This document shows positions 8,503 to 16,615 of a stretch of 64,000 nt of DNA, in pieces. Made by a program: the position numbers and the translations under genes. The stretch is from Nakamurella aerolata (lineage in GTDB: Bacteria; Actinomycetota; Actinomycetes; Mycobacteriales; Nakamurellaceae): positions 62,001 through 126,000 of the forward strand of contig NZ_JABEND010000009.1 of NCBI RefSeq assembly GCF_013002705.1, read 5' to 3'. The notes under the pieces are model-generated. The model was not told where the DNA came from. It was given only the letters and a program-made list of their open reading frames with translations, and did no database searches. Position 1 is the first letter of the stretch. Each line of letters opens with the position of its first letter.

Positions 8503-10284
8503 TCAGCGCCCGTCGACGGTGATGGCGGTGACGGTGGCGTCGAGCGGGTCGGCGAAGTAGTCGGGATCGGCCAGTTCGATGCTCACCGGAGTCACCTCCC
8601 CAACCGGATAGCTCAAGCCGGCGACCGGACCGGCGGACAGCTGCGCACCGGTGGCGACGACGCTGGAGTCGCCGACCCGCACCCGGTAGGCGGTGCCGGG
8701 AGCGAAGGTGCCTTCGACCCGCACCGAGGCCTGGCGCCGTTCCGAGCCGTCGGCGGCGGTGTCGGCGAACCAGCCGGTCTGTCGAAGCGCTTGGGCGCCA
8801 GCATCTTTCGGGCTGTACGTTGCGGTCAGCCCGGTCTCGGTGATGGTGAAGAGCTGATCGGCGCCGCGCACCAGGGTCTCGGGGATGACGAGCGGGGCGC
8901 CAACCGTGCTCACCTTGATCACCGGCAGGTCGGGGTCGGTCGGCTGCGACGGCAGGGTGACGACCAACTCGGTGCCGTCGGCGCCCTGCATCCGGTACGG
9001 CAGGGCGGTGCCGGTGCCGTCGACGGTCACCGAGCGGACCGGGCTGCCGACGCCAGGCAGCCGAATGTCGCCACCGCCGGCCGGCCACTTCTGCACCCCG
9101 AGGTAGATGGCGTCGCCCTTGACGGTGCTGTCGCCCCAGGCCTGCCGCCCGTATCGGGTGGCACTCGCATCGAGCACGGCGTCGGGGTGCCGCTGGTTCC
9201 AGGCGCCGATGCCCGAAAACACCGCTGCGTCAAAGGGATCGATGGATCCATCGCCCTTGGGACCGACGTTGAGCAGGTAGTTGCCGCCGCCGGAGATCAC
9301 CGTGAACAGGTGGTTGACCAGCGTGCGCACCTTCACCGGCAGGTTGGCAGCGCTGCGGTCGGCCCGGCTCCAACTGCAGTAGCCCCAGCAGAACGAGAAC
9401 ACCGACTCGGCCGACTGCCACGGGCCTTGCAGCTGCTTCGCGGGGACGAAGTTGTCGCCGCCCACCTCGAAATCGCCCTTGTCGTTCCATACCCTCGAGT
9501 TCACCATCGCGGTCGGTTGGTAGCGGTGCACGGTGGCCGCCATCGCCGCGCTCTGCTCGGCGGTCGGCGCGCCCATGTCGAACCAGATCTCGTCGAGAGT
9601 GCCGTAGCGGGTGAGGATCTCGCGCAATTGCGACTGGATGTACGGCATCATGTCTGCCGGAATCGGGTTGGTGTTGTTGTATGGCTTCGGGGTCTGCTTG
9701 GTCCAGTCGATGATCGAGAAGTACAGGCCGAAGCCGAGTCCCTGGCTACGGCAGGCCCGGCTGAGCTCGGCAATCGGGTCACGCCGCAGCGCCGACGCCG
9801 CGGTGATGTTGTAGTCGGTGGTGTGGGTGTTCCACATCGCGAAGCCGTCGTGGTGCTTTGAGGTGAGCACCAGGTACTTCGCGCCCGCTGCCTTGGCGGT
9901 GGCGCACCACTGCTGCGGGTCGAACTTCTCCGCATCGAACGAGGCGGCGGTGTTCAAGTAGTCCGAGGTCGGGATGTTCATCCAGGCCTTGATCTGTTCC
10001 GGGTAGCCGATCTTCTGCTGCTGGCCCTGGTAGAAGCCGCCGTGGTTGGAGTAGATGCCCCAGTGCACAAACATGCCGAATTGAAGTTTCTGCCAGGCGG
10101 CGATCTTCGGGTCGGCGCTGCGTCCGATCGCAGCCAGGTAGCCTTTGATGCCCTCGCCGGCGGCAGCGACGGGGTGACCGGCGGTGCCGGCGCCGCTGCT
10201 CGGGGCAGCCATCGCGGTTCCTCCCATCACGCCGATCGATACCAGCAACCCGAGTACGGCCAGCACCACCGCGTGCCTTTTCAC
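8503..10284 (-). CDS. Secreted GH29 alpha-L-fucosidase
   Basis: 593 residues with a signal peptide (1-27, ending TAMAA). GH29 enzymes release terminal alpha-L-fucose by a retaining mechanism. Family features are LQFGMFVHWGIYSNHGG (about 67-83), the substrate-binding KHHDGFAMWNT (about 140) and EIWFDMGAP (about 235), whose Asp is the expected nucleophile. A beta-sandwich domain follows from about 370, and an Ig-like C-terminal part reaches the end. The GH92 alpha-mannosidase gene follows on the same strand after a 115-bp gap that holds a separate promoter. The pair suggests growth on fucosylated, mannose-containing glycans. Confidence 0.9.
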   Translation of the reverse strand: MKRHAVVLAVLGLLVSIGVMGGTAMAAPSSGAGTAGHPVAAAGEGIKGYLAAIGRSADPKIAAWQKLQFGMFVHWGIYSNHGGFYQGQQQKIGYPEQIKAWMNIPTSDYLNTAASFDAEKFDPQQWCATAKAAGAKYLVLTSKHHDGFAMWNTHTTDYNITAASALRRDPIAELSRACRSQGLGFGLYFSIIDWTKQTPKPYNNTNPIPADMMPYIQSQLREILTRYGTLDEIWFDMGAPTAEQSAAMAATVHRYQPTAMVNSRVWNDKGDFEVGGDNFVPAKQLQGPWQSAESVFSFCWGYCSWSRADRSAANLPVKVRTLVNHLFTVISGGGNYLLNVGPKGDGSIDPFDAAVFSGIGAWNQRHPDAVLDASATRYGRQAWGDSTVKGDAIYLGVQKWPAGGGDIRLPGVGSPVRSVTVDGTGTALPYRMQGADGTELVVTLPSQPTDPDLPVIKVSTVGAPLVIPETLVRGADQLFTITETGLTATYSPKDAGAQALRQTGWFADTAADGSERRQASVRVEGTFAPGTAYRVRVGDSSVVATGAQLSAGPVAGLSYPVGEVTPVSIELADPDYFADPLDATVTAITVDGR

Positions 10285-10330
10285 GATCTACTCCCCTGGT
10301 TCGCACCGCAGAGACATCGGATCGCTGACC

Positions 10331-10359
10331 ATCCTGGCGCCTGGCCGGACTCCGGTCAA
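10331..10359 (-). promoter_or_regulatory. Candidate promoter of the GH29 gene
   Basis: On the minus strand TTGACC (10359-10354) and CAGGAT (10336-10331) are separated by 17 nt. The start of transcription would be near 10324, about 40 nt before the ATG at 10284. The -10 box differs from TANNNT at its first base, so this is moderate evidence only. Confidence 0.4.
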
Positions 10360-10465
10360 GGCGAGATGACCATCCGACTCCTCGGAGGATTGTCCGCTTC
10401 TCGAAAGGAACGCTCTCGGAGCCGCACATCCGTCGGAGGACTGAACGAGCGAGCATGAGCACTGA

Positions 10466-10495
10466 CGTTCTGGTATCGAGCGTTCTGGTATCGAG
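10466..10495. repeat. 15-bp perfect tandem duplication
   Basis: Two adjacent exact copies of CGTTCTGGTATCGAG (10466-10480 and 10481-10495) lie upstream of the fucosidase promoter candidate. This could be a slippage duplication or a pair of protein-binding sites, and the sequence does not decide. Confidence 0.8.
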
Positions 10496-10508
10496 CTTTG
10501 GCTACTGC

Positions 10509-10576
10509 GCGCACCTTTCGGCACGTCGCACACCTTCCTGCCCTCCGCTGAGTGTGCGACGTGCCAGAAAGTGCGC
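10509..10576. repeat. Long inverted repeat (25-bp arms, 18-nt loop)
   Basis: The arm 10509-10533 pairs with 10552-10576 at 22 of 25 positions, and the inner 14 bp (GGCACGTCGCACAC) are exact. There is no T-run on either side, so it is not a classical terminator. It stands between the divergently placed fucosidase promoter region and the 3' end of tRNA-Ser. It could be a regulatory hairpin, a bidirectional stop, a binding site or a copy of an interspersed repeat. Confidence 0.75.
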
Positions 10577-10656
10577 GATCCAAAGTGCCCTGCCTAGGTT
10601 GTGACTGTGCGTTTGGAGGCGTGGACCCGCCTCCGCGCAGGAACGAAGTGACTGTG

Positions 10657-10741
10657 CGGAGGCGGAGGGATTCGAACCCCCGAGGCTTTTACACCTGGTC
10701 GCTTTCAAGGCGACTTCCTTCGGCCGCTCGGACACGCCTCC
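10657..10741 (-). tRNA. tRNA-Ser(UGA)
   Basis: Read from 10741 to 10657 on the minus strand. The 7-bp acceptor stem pairs GGAGGCG with CGCCTCC, and the discriminator base is G at 10657. The anticodon is TGA (10707-10705) in a loop CTTGAAA. A long variable arm follows, as in serine tRNAs, and the T-loop GGTTCGAATCC is intact. The CCA end is not encoded. It reads UCA/UCG-type serine codons. Confidence 0.95.
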
Positions 10742-10823
10742 TGGTACGGCAAACGATAGCGGACGCCTGCGGGCGGGCGGCCAAAGGCGCAGGTATCGGC
10801 GGGCGGAGCCGGTGTGTGCCCAC

Positions 10824-10829
10824 TAAAAT
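10824..10829 (+). promoter_or_regulatory. Candidate -10 box of the AfsR-like gene
   Basis: TAAAAT at 10824-10829 is the only AT-rich hexamer in this stretch and lies 44 nt before the ATG at 10874. No clear -35 is seen. Confidence 0.4.
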
Positions 10830-10873
10830 CTGAGCCGTCCACAGCGTGGAATCCGACGACGGGGGCGTCCGGC

Positions 10874-13747
10874 ATGCGGGTGCGGGTGTTGGGCCCTATC
10901 GAGGTGCACGACGGCACCTCGTGGGTACCGGCTGGGCCGGCCAAGTGTCGCGCCGTGCTGTTGTGCCTCGTCGCGCACGCACCCGACGTGGTGTCGGTGG
11001 AGCAGCTCATCGACGAGGTCTGGGGACAGACCGCTCCGACGTCGGCGATGACGCAGGTTCACGGGTACACCATGCGGCTGCGCCGGTCGCTGGGCCGCGA
11101 CGGCGACTCCATCGTGCAAACGGCCAAGCCGGGATACCGATTCACCCGTCCCGAAGCCGTTGATGCCAGCGTCTTCGCGAACGAGGTGTCCAAGGGGTCC
11201 GAGCAGCTCCGAGCCGGCGACGTCGATGGTGCACGCGAAATCATCGACCACGCTCTTGCGCTGTGGCGGAGCGCGCCGGACGGAGCACTGCTCGGCAGCC
11301 CGCGGGCCTCGGGCTGGCTTGAGAGTCTGCAAGAACTGCATTGCCGCGCAAGAGAAATGCGGATCGACGGTGCGATCCGTGCCGGCCGGCACGCCGACGT
11401 GATCGCCGATATCCGCGGTCAGCTTGCTGTCGACCCGCTCCGGGAACAGTGGTGGCGGCTGCTTCTGGTGGCGCTGCACCGCAGCGGGCGGCAGGCCGAG
11501 GCGCTCGCCGAGTATCAACGGCTCCGGTTGATGCTTGCCGACGAGCTGGGTACCGAACCAGGGGCGTCGCTGCAATCGGTGCACCAGCAGATCCTGCAGG
11601 GCACCCTGCCGATGCGGGATGAGGCGGAGGCAACGCAGGCGCATGCCGATCAGCGGCCAGCCACGCAGGGTGACCCCGAGCCGGTGCGTCAACTGCCGGC
11701 AGCAACGGCCGACTTCACCGGGCGACGGGATGCCGTGCAGCACATCGTCGATCAACTGTTGTCGGCCGGGCAGCGGGCATCGCCGCCGATCGTGGTGGTG
11801 CACGGTGCTCCGGGCACCGGAAAGACCGCGTTGGCGGTGCAGGCTGCCAGGGCCGCGGCGGACGCATTTCCTGATGCTCAGTTGTATCTGGCGTTGGACG
11901 GGACGGCGGAGCGATGCCGCCAGCCGCACGAGATCCAGGCCGACCTGCTGTTCGCGCTCGGCGTGCACGGCGCCAACCTGCCCCCGACCACCGCCGCGCG
12001 GGCAGCGTTGGTCCGGAGTCGGCTGGCCGGCCGGCGGGCGTTACTGGTGCTGGACGATGCCGGGTCGGAGGAACAGATTCGCTCCGTGCTTCCGCCGGAC
12101 GGCGCCAGCGCGGTTCTGGTCACCACCAGGCGCATCTTCACGATGCTGCCGGGCAGCACGCATGTCGAGCTCGGTCCGCTTCCCGACGATGAGGCGCTTG
12201 AGCTGCTGGCGTCGGTGGTCGGCCGCGACCGGATCGACCGCGAACTGCCGGCGGCGAGGGCTATCGTCGCGGCCTGCGGCAGACTTCCGCTCAGTGTCCG
12301 GATCGCCGGCGGCAAGCTGCTCGCCCGCCCGCGGTGGCCGCTTTCCGTTCTGTGCCAGCGGCTTTCCGACGAGACCAGGCGTTTGCACGAAATGACGCTG
12401 GGCGACCTGGACGTGCGGGCCAGCGTCGAGCTGTCGCTGCGGGCGTTGCCGGAGCCGGCACTGCGCGCGTTCTGTCTGCTCGGATCGCTTGGGCCGCAGA
12501 GCTTTCCCGGCTGGATCATGCGGCCGCTGCTGGATTGCGACGACGCCACCGACATGCTCGAGGTTCTGGTGGATGTGAACCTTGTCCAGCTGATGGATTC
12601 GGATCCGCTCGGGCAACCCCGGTATCAGCTGCACGACCTGCTGGCGGCCTGCGCGGTGGAGCGCGGGCGGGAGCTGGCCGGCGACGACGTCCGCCGCGCC
12701 TTCGAACGTCTGCTCGCCGGGTGGCTGTGGATGGTGCAACAGGCCAACAAACGGTTACCCCCCAGCTTGTTCGAGCCGATCGGCGATGCCGCACCCTTCC
12801 CGGCGGCGCCGGTGCCCGGCGGCGAGCAACTGGTCGCCGATCCCCTTGCCTGGTTCGACGCCGAACGTCGCTGCCTGCTGGCAGCCGTGCGGCTGGCCGC
12901 CGAGCAGCAGCTGCCCGGCGCGTGCATCGCGTTGACCACCCACCTGGTTCCCGGCTACGACCACCGCGCCAGGTTCGACGATTGGCACAGCACGCATCTG
13001 ATCGCGACGCAGGTGAGCGACCCTGGCGGGATCGCTGGTGCCGCAGTGCTTCTGGGCCTGGCGCAGACCCACATGTACCGCGGCCGGATCGACACCGCGT
13101 GGGACCTGCTGCAGAACGCCTTGCAGACCTTCGACAAGGCGGGGCACCGGCGCGGCCGCGCGCATGCCTATGCCGGCATGGTCACCGCGAGCCGGTTGGT
13201 CAACGATCTCGACAGAGCCTCGTACTATCTGACGCCGGCGCTGCAGGACGCCACCGCGGCCGGCGATCTCACCCTGCGAGCCATCCTGCTCTGTGCCCGC
13301 GGCAAGTTGTTGACCTGCCAGGGACGGGTGGCACAGGCCGAACCCTGGTTCCGGCAAGCACTGTCGATGGCCCGCAGCGCGGGTGACACGCACCGGGAGG
13401 CCGTCGTCCTGCGCGAGCAGGCGGTGATGTTGCACGCGCGCGGAGATTCCCGTCAGGCGCTGGCCGGTCTGCACGCCGCCGCCGAAACCCTCGCCGATAT
13501 CGGCGATCATCACTGCAGGGCGCTGGCGCTGCTGTGCATCGCGCAGGTGCACGCCGACCGCGGTGACGAGCGTGATGCCAACGCCGCGGCCCGGCAGGCG
13601 GCGACCGTGATCGACAAGGCCGAGCTGCCGATCGACGGACTGGACATCACCTCGCCGCCGGACTGGCGGCAGTCTGCGTCGTGGGATCTGTTGCAGCGGC
13701 AGGGTTATCCGATTCCGTTGTACCGGAACGGCGCGAAGGTTCCGTGA
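10874..13747 (+). CDS. AfsR/SARP-type transcriptional regulator with NTPase and TPR domains
   Basis: 957 residues from ATG at 10874 (MRVRVLGP, the usual start of this family). An upstream in-frame ATG at 10814 would precede the -10 candidate and is rejected. Domains are an OmpR-type winged helix (1-92), a bacterial transcriptional activation domain (about 95-245), an NB-ARC/STAND ATPase with FTGR (about 280) and P-loop GAPGTGKTA (about 312), and helical repeats of TPR type to the end. Such proteins activate nearby secondary-metabolite or developmental genes in response to NTP and protein partners. Its 3' end overlaps the convergent NlpC/P60-like gene by 43 bp. No biosynthetic cluster adjoins it, so a role for the facing cell-wall genes is only a suggestion. 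Confidence 0.9.
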   Translation: MRVRVLGPIEVHDGTSWVPAGPAKCRAVLLCLVAHAPDVVSVEQLIDEVWGQTAPTSAMTQVHGYTMRLRRSLGRDGDSIVQTAKPGYRFTRPEAVDASVFANEVSKGSEQLRAGDVDGAREIIDHALALWRSAPDGALLGSPRASGWLESLQELHCRAREMRIDGAIRAGRHADVIADIRGQLAVDPLREQWWRLLLVALHRSGRQAEALAEYQRLRLMLADELGTEPGASLQSVHQQILQGTLPMRDEAEATQAHADQRPATQGDPEPVRQLPAATADFTGRRDAVQHIVDQLLSAGQRASPPIVVVHGAPGTGKTALAVQAARAAADAFPDAQLYLALDGTAERCRQPHEIQADLLFALGVHGANLPPTTAARAALVRSRLAGRRALLVLDDAGSEEQIRSVLPPDGASAVLVTTRRIFTMLPGSTHVELGPLPDDEALELLASVVGRDRIDRELPAARAIVAACGRLPLSVRIAGGKLLARPRWPLSVLCQRLSDETRRLHEMTLGDLDVRASVELSLRALPEPALRAFCLLGSLGPQSFPGWIMRPLLDCDDATDMLEVLVDVNLVQLMDSDPLGQPRYQLHDLLAACAVERGRELAGDDVRRAFERLLAGWLWMVQQANKRLPPSLFEPIGDAAPFPAAPVPGGEQLVADPLAWFDAERRCLLAAVRLAAEQQLPGACIALTTHLVPGYDHRARFDDWHSTHLIATQVSDPGGIAGAAVLLGLAQTHMYRGRIDTAWDLLQNALQTFDKAGHRRGRAHAYAGMVTASRLVNDLDRASYYLTPALQDATAAGDLTLRAILLCARGKLLTCQGRVAQAEPWFRQALSMARSAGDTHREAVVLREQAVMLHARGDSRQALAGLHAAAETLADIGDHHCRALALLCIAQVHADRGDERDANAAARQAATVIDKAELPIDGLDITSPPDWRQSASWDLLQRQGYPIPLYRNGAKVP

Positions 13748-14583
13748 CCTGGGAAGTACGGGTAAGAGATCTGCCGGTACTTGGCGCCACTGGGATCGCC
13801 AGGGGTTGACTCGTAACCCCAGTACGCGGTCTGTGCGGCGTCCGCCCACTTCTCGAACAACACCACATGCCCGTCGGCGCCGGCCGCCTTGTTGAGCAGT
13901 ACGTCACCGGCCTGCAGGTCGCTCTTGGCGATGTCGTGGCCGATCCGCCACATTTCGTTGGTCGGGTAGCCAGGTGCCGGCGCGTTCCATGCCATGGAGA
14001 CGTATCCGGAGCAGTCCTGCCGGTAGCCCTGGTAGACCTTGTCCATGCTGTAGGGGACGCGCGGGTTCAACCAGGTCTGGGCCCGCCGGATCACCTCGGC
14101 CCTGCTGATCGCGGCTCCGATGCGGTGGCTGGCGTTGTTGTTCTTCAACGTCGCGTTCAGATTCTGCTTCGCACCAGCAGCGAAACTCTGGGTAGCACCA
14201 CCGAAACCGGTATTGAAGAACACCGTCACCGTCTGACCGGTGCGATTCCACACCGACGCCGCCTCGTTCTTGATACACAACCCCTGCCCAGCACCCGCCC
14301 CCTTGAAGTCGTAACACGACGGCTGCGTCGTCCCGTAATCACCCACCGACTCGGTGAAGTCAGACACCGACCCCTGATGATCACTGTTGTAGAAATAGCA
14401 GAACTCCCCCTCCTCACACACACCATTACGCGGGGTGCCGGCCTGCGCGGCGGAGTCAGTGGCGGCGGACGCGGCGGCGGCGCCAGCAGCCGTGCCAGGT
14501 ATCGCCGTTCCGAGCAGAAGCGTTGGGGCAACGGCGATCAGCGCCAGGCAGCGCCGCGATGTGGTTCGGACGGTCGGGTGCAT
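13705..14583 (-). CDS. Exported I36-type domain fused to NlpC/P60-like hydrolase
   Basis: 292 residues with AGGAG ahead of ATG at 14583. A signal peptide covers about 1-35. Residues 50-156 form a Cys-rich module starting NGVCEEGEFCYFYNS, matching the peptidase-inhibitor I36 (SMPI-like) pattern. Residues about 160-292 look like an NlpC/P60 papain-fold peptidase: DCSGYVSMAW supplies the catalytic Cys (about 191) and DGHVVLFEKW the His (about 240). It is expected to cut peptidoglycan peptides outside the cell. The I36 module is 99% identical in DNA to that of the next gene upstream. The stop lies 43 bp inside the convergent regulator gene. What the I36 module does here (inhibition, wall binding, protection) is unknown. 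Confidence 0.82.
   Translation of the reverse strand: MHPTVRTTSRRCLALIAVAPTLLLGTAIPGTAAGAAAASAATDSAAQAGTPRNGVCEEGEFCYFYNSDHQGSVSDFTESVGDYGTTQPSCYDFKGAGAGQGLCIKNEAASVWNRTGQTVTVFFNTGFGGATQSFAAGAKQNLNATLKNNNASHRIGAAISRAEVIRRAQTWLNPRVPYSMDKVYQGYRQDCSGYVSMAWNAPAPGYPTNEMWRIGHDIAKSDLQAGDVLLNKAAGADGHVVLFEKWADAAQTAYWGYESTPGDPSGAKYRQISYPYFPGHGTFAPFRYNGIG
14117..14436. repeat. 320-bp duplicated I36 module, copy 1
   Basis: This stretch matches 15169-15488 over 320 bp in the same orientation. I see only two differences (G/A and C/T). Similarity stops sharply at both ends, at the junctions with signal-peptide and catalytic-domain sequence. Base composition is visibly less G+C-rich than the neighbours. Confidence 0.95.
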
Positions 14584-14649
14584 GAGGCTCTCCTGGTAAG
14601 GCTCGTTCTGGAACTCGGGTGGCTGCTGGGTCGGGGCTGGGCCGTTCCC

Positions 14650-14694
14650 GGGAGCGCCGGGTGGCCGGCCGCCGACCGGTCACCCGACGCTCCC
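14650..14694 (-). terminator. Hairpin between the two I36 genes
   Basis: GGGAGCGCCGGGTG (14650-14663) pairs with CACCCGACGCTCCC (14681-14694) with one mismatch. The 17-nt loop can fold further (CCGG/CCGG). It lies 24 nt after the stop of the M23-containing gene on the minus strand. There is no T-run, as is common for actinobacterial terminators. Confidence 0.65.
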
Positions 14695-14717
14695 CGTTCA
14701 CGCGAGGTCGGCTGCCA

Positions 14718-15581
14718 TCAAGGGCAGGACGACCGGCGCTGCAGGTTGGTTGTGCCCCAGTACACCGGGTTCCCGTCGACAAAGGTGACGCGCTGCAGGG
14801 CACCGTTGAGCTTCTGCTCGTAGTGCAGGTGCGGCCCGCTGGACTTACCGGTGGTGCCGACCCGCCCGATCATCGTCCGCTCGGTGACGTACTGCCCCCG
14901 TGACACGTTCTGCGCACTCAGGTGCGCGTACAGCGTCTGCCAGCCGCCACCGTGGTCGATCACGATGTACCGCCCGTAAGAGGTGTCCCCCAGGTTGCCG
15001 ACAACAGTCACCGTGCCGGGCTTGGAGGCGTAGACCTTCCAGCCGGCGTCGTCCGGATAGTGGTTGAAGTCAACGGCGTTCGGCGGGCTGTGGTAGCTCC
15101 TGGTCGCGGCTTCCCAGACCTCACCGCACGGGAACGGCAGCAGGAATCCGGATGGCGAGCCGCCACCGCCGATGCGATGGCTGGCGTTGTTGTTCTTCAA
15201 CGTCGCGTTCAGATTCTGCTTCGCACCAGCAGCGAAATTCTGGGTAGCACCACCGAAACCGGTATTGAAGAACACCGTCACCGTCTGACCGGTGCGATTC
15301 CACACCGACGCCGCCTCGTTCTTGATACACAACCCCTGCCCAGCACCCGCCCCCTTGAAGTCGTAACACGACGGCTGCGTCGTCCCGTAATCACCCACCG
15401 ACTCGGTGAAGTCAGACACCGACCCCTGATGATCACTGTTGTAGAAATAGCAGAACTCCCCCTCCTCACACACACCATTACGCGGGGTAGCAGCCTGCGC
15501 CGTCGTGGCGCCGAAACTCATTCCGGCACCGACCATCAGCGCGAGTGTTCCCAGTGCGGCAAGACGCTTCGCCAGTCTCAT
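14718..15581 (-). CDS. Exported I36-type domain fused to M23 metallopeptidase
   Basis: 287 residues from ATG at 15581 (MRLAKRL...), preceded by GGAAAGGA. A longer in-frame reading upstream has no signal peptide and is rejected. The signal peptide is about 1-30, ending TAQAA. The I36-type module is at 32-138 and an M23 (LytM-like) domain follows to the end. Zinc ligands appear as the His of SYHSPPNAVDF, its Asp 7 residues later, and HLH in GPHLHYE. The wide His-to-Asp spacing resembles LasA rather than the usual HxxxD. It likely cleaves peptide bridges in peptidoglycan. A hairpin separates it from the downstream NlpC/P60-like gene. Confidence 0.85.
   Translation of the reverse strand: MRLAKRLAALGTLALMVGAGMSFGATTAQAATPRNGVCEEGEFCYFYNSDHQGSVSDFTESVGDYGTTQPSCYDFKGAGAGQGLCIKNEAASVWNRTGQTVTVFFNTGFGGATQNFAAGAKQNLNATLKNNNASHRIGGGGSPSGFLLPFPCGEVWEAATRSYHSPPNAVDFNHYPDDAGWKVYASKPGTVTVVGNLGDTSYGRYIVIDHGGGWQTLYAHLSAQNVSRGQYVTERTMIGRVGTTGKSSGPHLHYEQKLNGALQRVTFVDGNPVYWGTTNLQRRSSCP
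15169..15488. repeat. 320-bp duplicated I36 module, copy 2
   Basis: Partner of 14117-14436, with two mismatches in 320 bp. The near identity, including silent positions, implies very recent duplication or ongoing gene conversion. Confidence 0.95.
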
Positions 15582-15664
15582 GTCGATCAAATCCTTTCCG
15601 ACTCTCGGATCCCCGGTTCCAGAGATCCTTTGTGATTGATCGCGACGACCCACCCGGGTGCGGG

Positions 15665-16513
15665 TCATCCACGGTTGCGCAGATACTGCTCCCAGGTGAG
15701 CTTCTCCACCTGCGGACCGTCGTCAGGGCCTTGGCCGGACAAGCCGTTGCGGCCGAGGTAGTACTGCCCGATCTGCTGTTGAGCGGGCCGGGCCAGGTCG
15801 GTGTCGTTGCCGGCCACCACGTGCAGGTGATACGGCCACGCCGGGTGTTGCGCCGGTGTCCGCAGCCAGGCGGCGAAGCCGACGCTGCGCAGGGCGACGA
15901 GCGCCGAGGTGCGCTGGGCGCGGGTCAACGCGTCGGCGTCGAGGTCGGCGGTGCCGCCGCCGTCGTGGGTGCCGGCCGAGGTGGGGTCCGTTCCGGGCGA
16001 GTACGAGCCCTGGTCGACAGCGAAGGTCAGGCCGCAGAGACGTTCGGCTTCCAGCAGCATGTCGACGGTGCGGGTGTTGAAGGGGTAGCCACGCCAGCTC
16101 ACCCTGGAACCGGGCCGCACCACCCTGGACAGGGTGAAGCGGCCGGATCCCAGGGTGGTGAGCGACGCGACGCCGGGGAGTCCGTTGGCGGCCAGCCCGC
16201 TGTGGCCCAGCGACTTCTGCCACTGGGCGTAGGCATCGATGCTGGCCGTCCCGAAATGGCCGTCGACATACCGGGCGCGCAGCAGCCCGCGGTCGGCAAG
16301 GGCCTGCTCGACCAGGCGCACGCTCTCGCCGGCACCCGGCCAGATCGGCGTGCCCTGCTGCACCGGGTTGATCTGCGCAGCGAGCAGCAGCAGTTCCATG
16401 TCGACCACCGGGAGCGCAGCCTGCGCCGACGCTGGGCGCAGCCCCGTTGCGGCAGCCGTGCCCACCGCCAGCGCCGAGGCCAGCACTGCTCTGCGGTGCA
16501 TTTGAGCTGCCAT
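15665..16513 (-). CDS. Exported peptidoglycan-binding M15-like peptidase
   Basis: 282 residues from ATG at 16513, with GAGGA about 8 nt upstream; an ATG at 16501 is possible. The N-terminus (HRRAVLASALAVG) looks like a Tat or Sec signal. Residues about 60-110 resemble a peptidoglycan-binding domain (YVDGHFGTASIDAYAQWQK). The C-terminal half has GTHDGGGTADLD and, later, PYHLHVV, which fit the His, Asp and His zinc ligands of M15 carboxypeptidase/endopeptidase-type enzymes. Membership is by motif only. It is the first of three exported wall-hydrolase genes on this strand, 83 bp before the M23 gene. Confidence 0.65.
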   Translation of the reverse strand: MAAQMHRRAVLASALAVGTAAATGLRPASAQAALPVVDMELLLLAAQINPVQQGTPIWPGAGESVRLVEQALADRGLLRARYVDGHFGTASIDAYAQWQKSLGHSGLAANGLPGVASLTTLGSGRFTLSRVVRPGSRVSWRGYPFNTRTVDMLLEAERLCGLTFAVDQGSYSPGTDPTSAGTHDGGGTADLDADALTRAQRTSALVALRSVGFAAWLRTPAQHPAWPYHLHVVAGNDTDLARPAQQQIGQYYLGRNGLSGQGPDDGPQVEKLTWEQYLRNRG

Positions 16514-16577
16514 CGCGGCGTCCTCACCCTCGTCCTGATCTGGTTGATCCTCAGGATGGAGCGGGCGGCTATACCGC

Positions 16578-16597
16578 GACTACATACCGACTACATG
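16578..16597. repeat. Direct repeat CGACTACAT, 11-bp period
   Basis: CGACTACAT occurs at 16578-16586 and 16589-16597, one helical turn apart, about 65 bp upstream of the M15-like gene. This spacing suits two adjacent protein contacts. No known regulator motif was recognised. Confidence 0.5.
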
Positions 16598-16615
16598 GCG
16601 CTCTCTACCCGGCGC

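Larger units (their letters stand above)
10285..10656. other. Intergenic region with repeats and a long hairpin
   Basis: No convincing gene in 372 bp. It holds the fucosidase promoter candidate, a 15-bp perfect tandem duplication (10466-10495) and a 25-bp imperfect inverted repeat (10509-10576), each listed separately. The remaining sequence between the inverted repeat and the tRNA shows nothing recognisable. Confidence 0.6.

Noticed and set aside
10814-10873. Upstream ATG extending the AfsR-like regulator by 20 residues
   Set aside because: It lies before the -10 candidate and the family start MRVRVLGP is at 10874.
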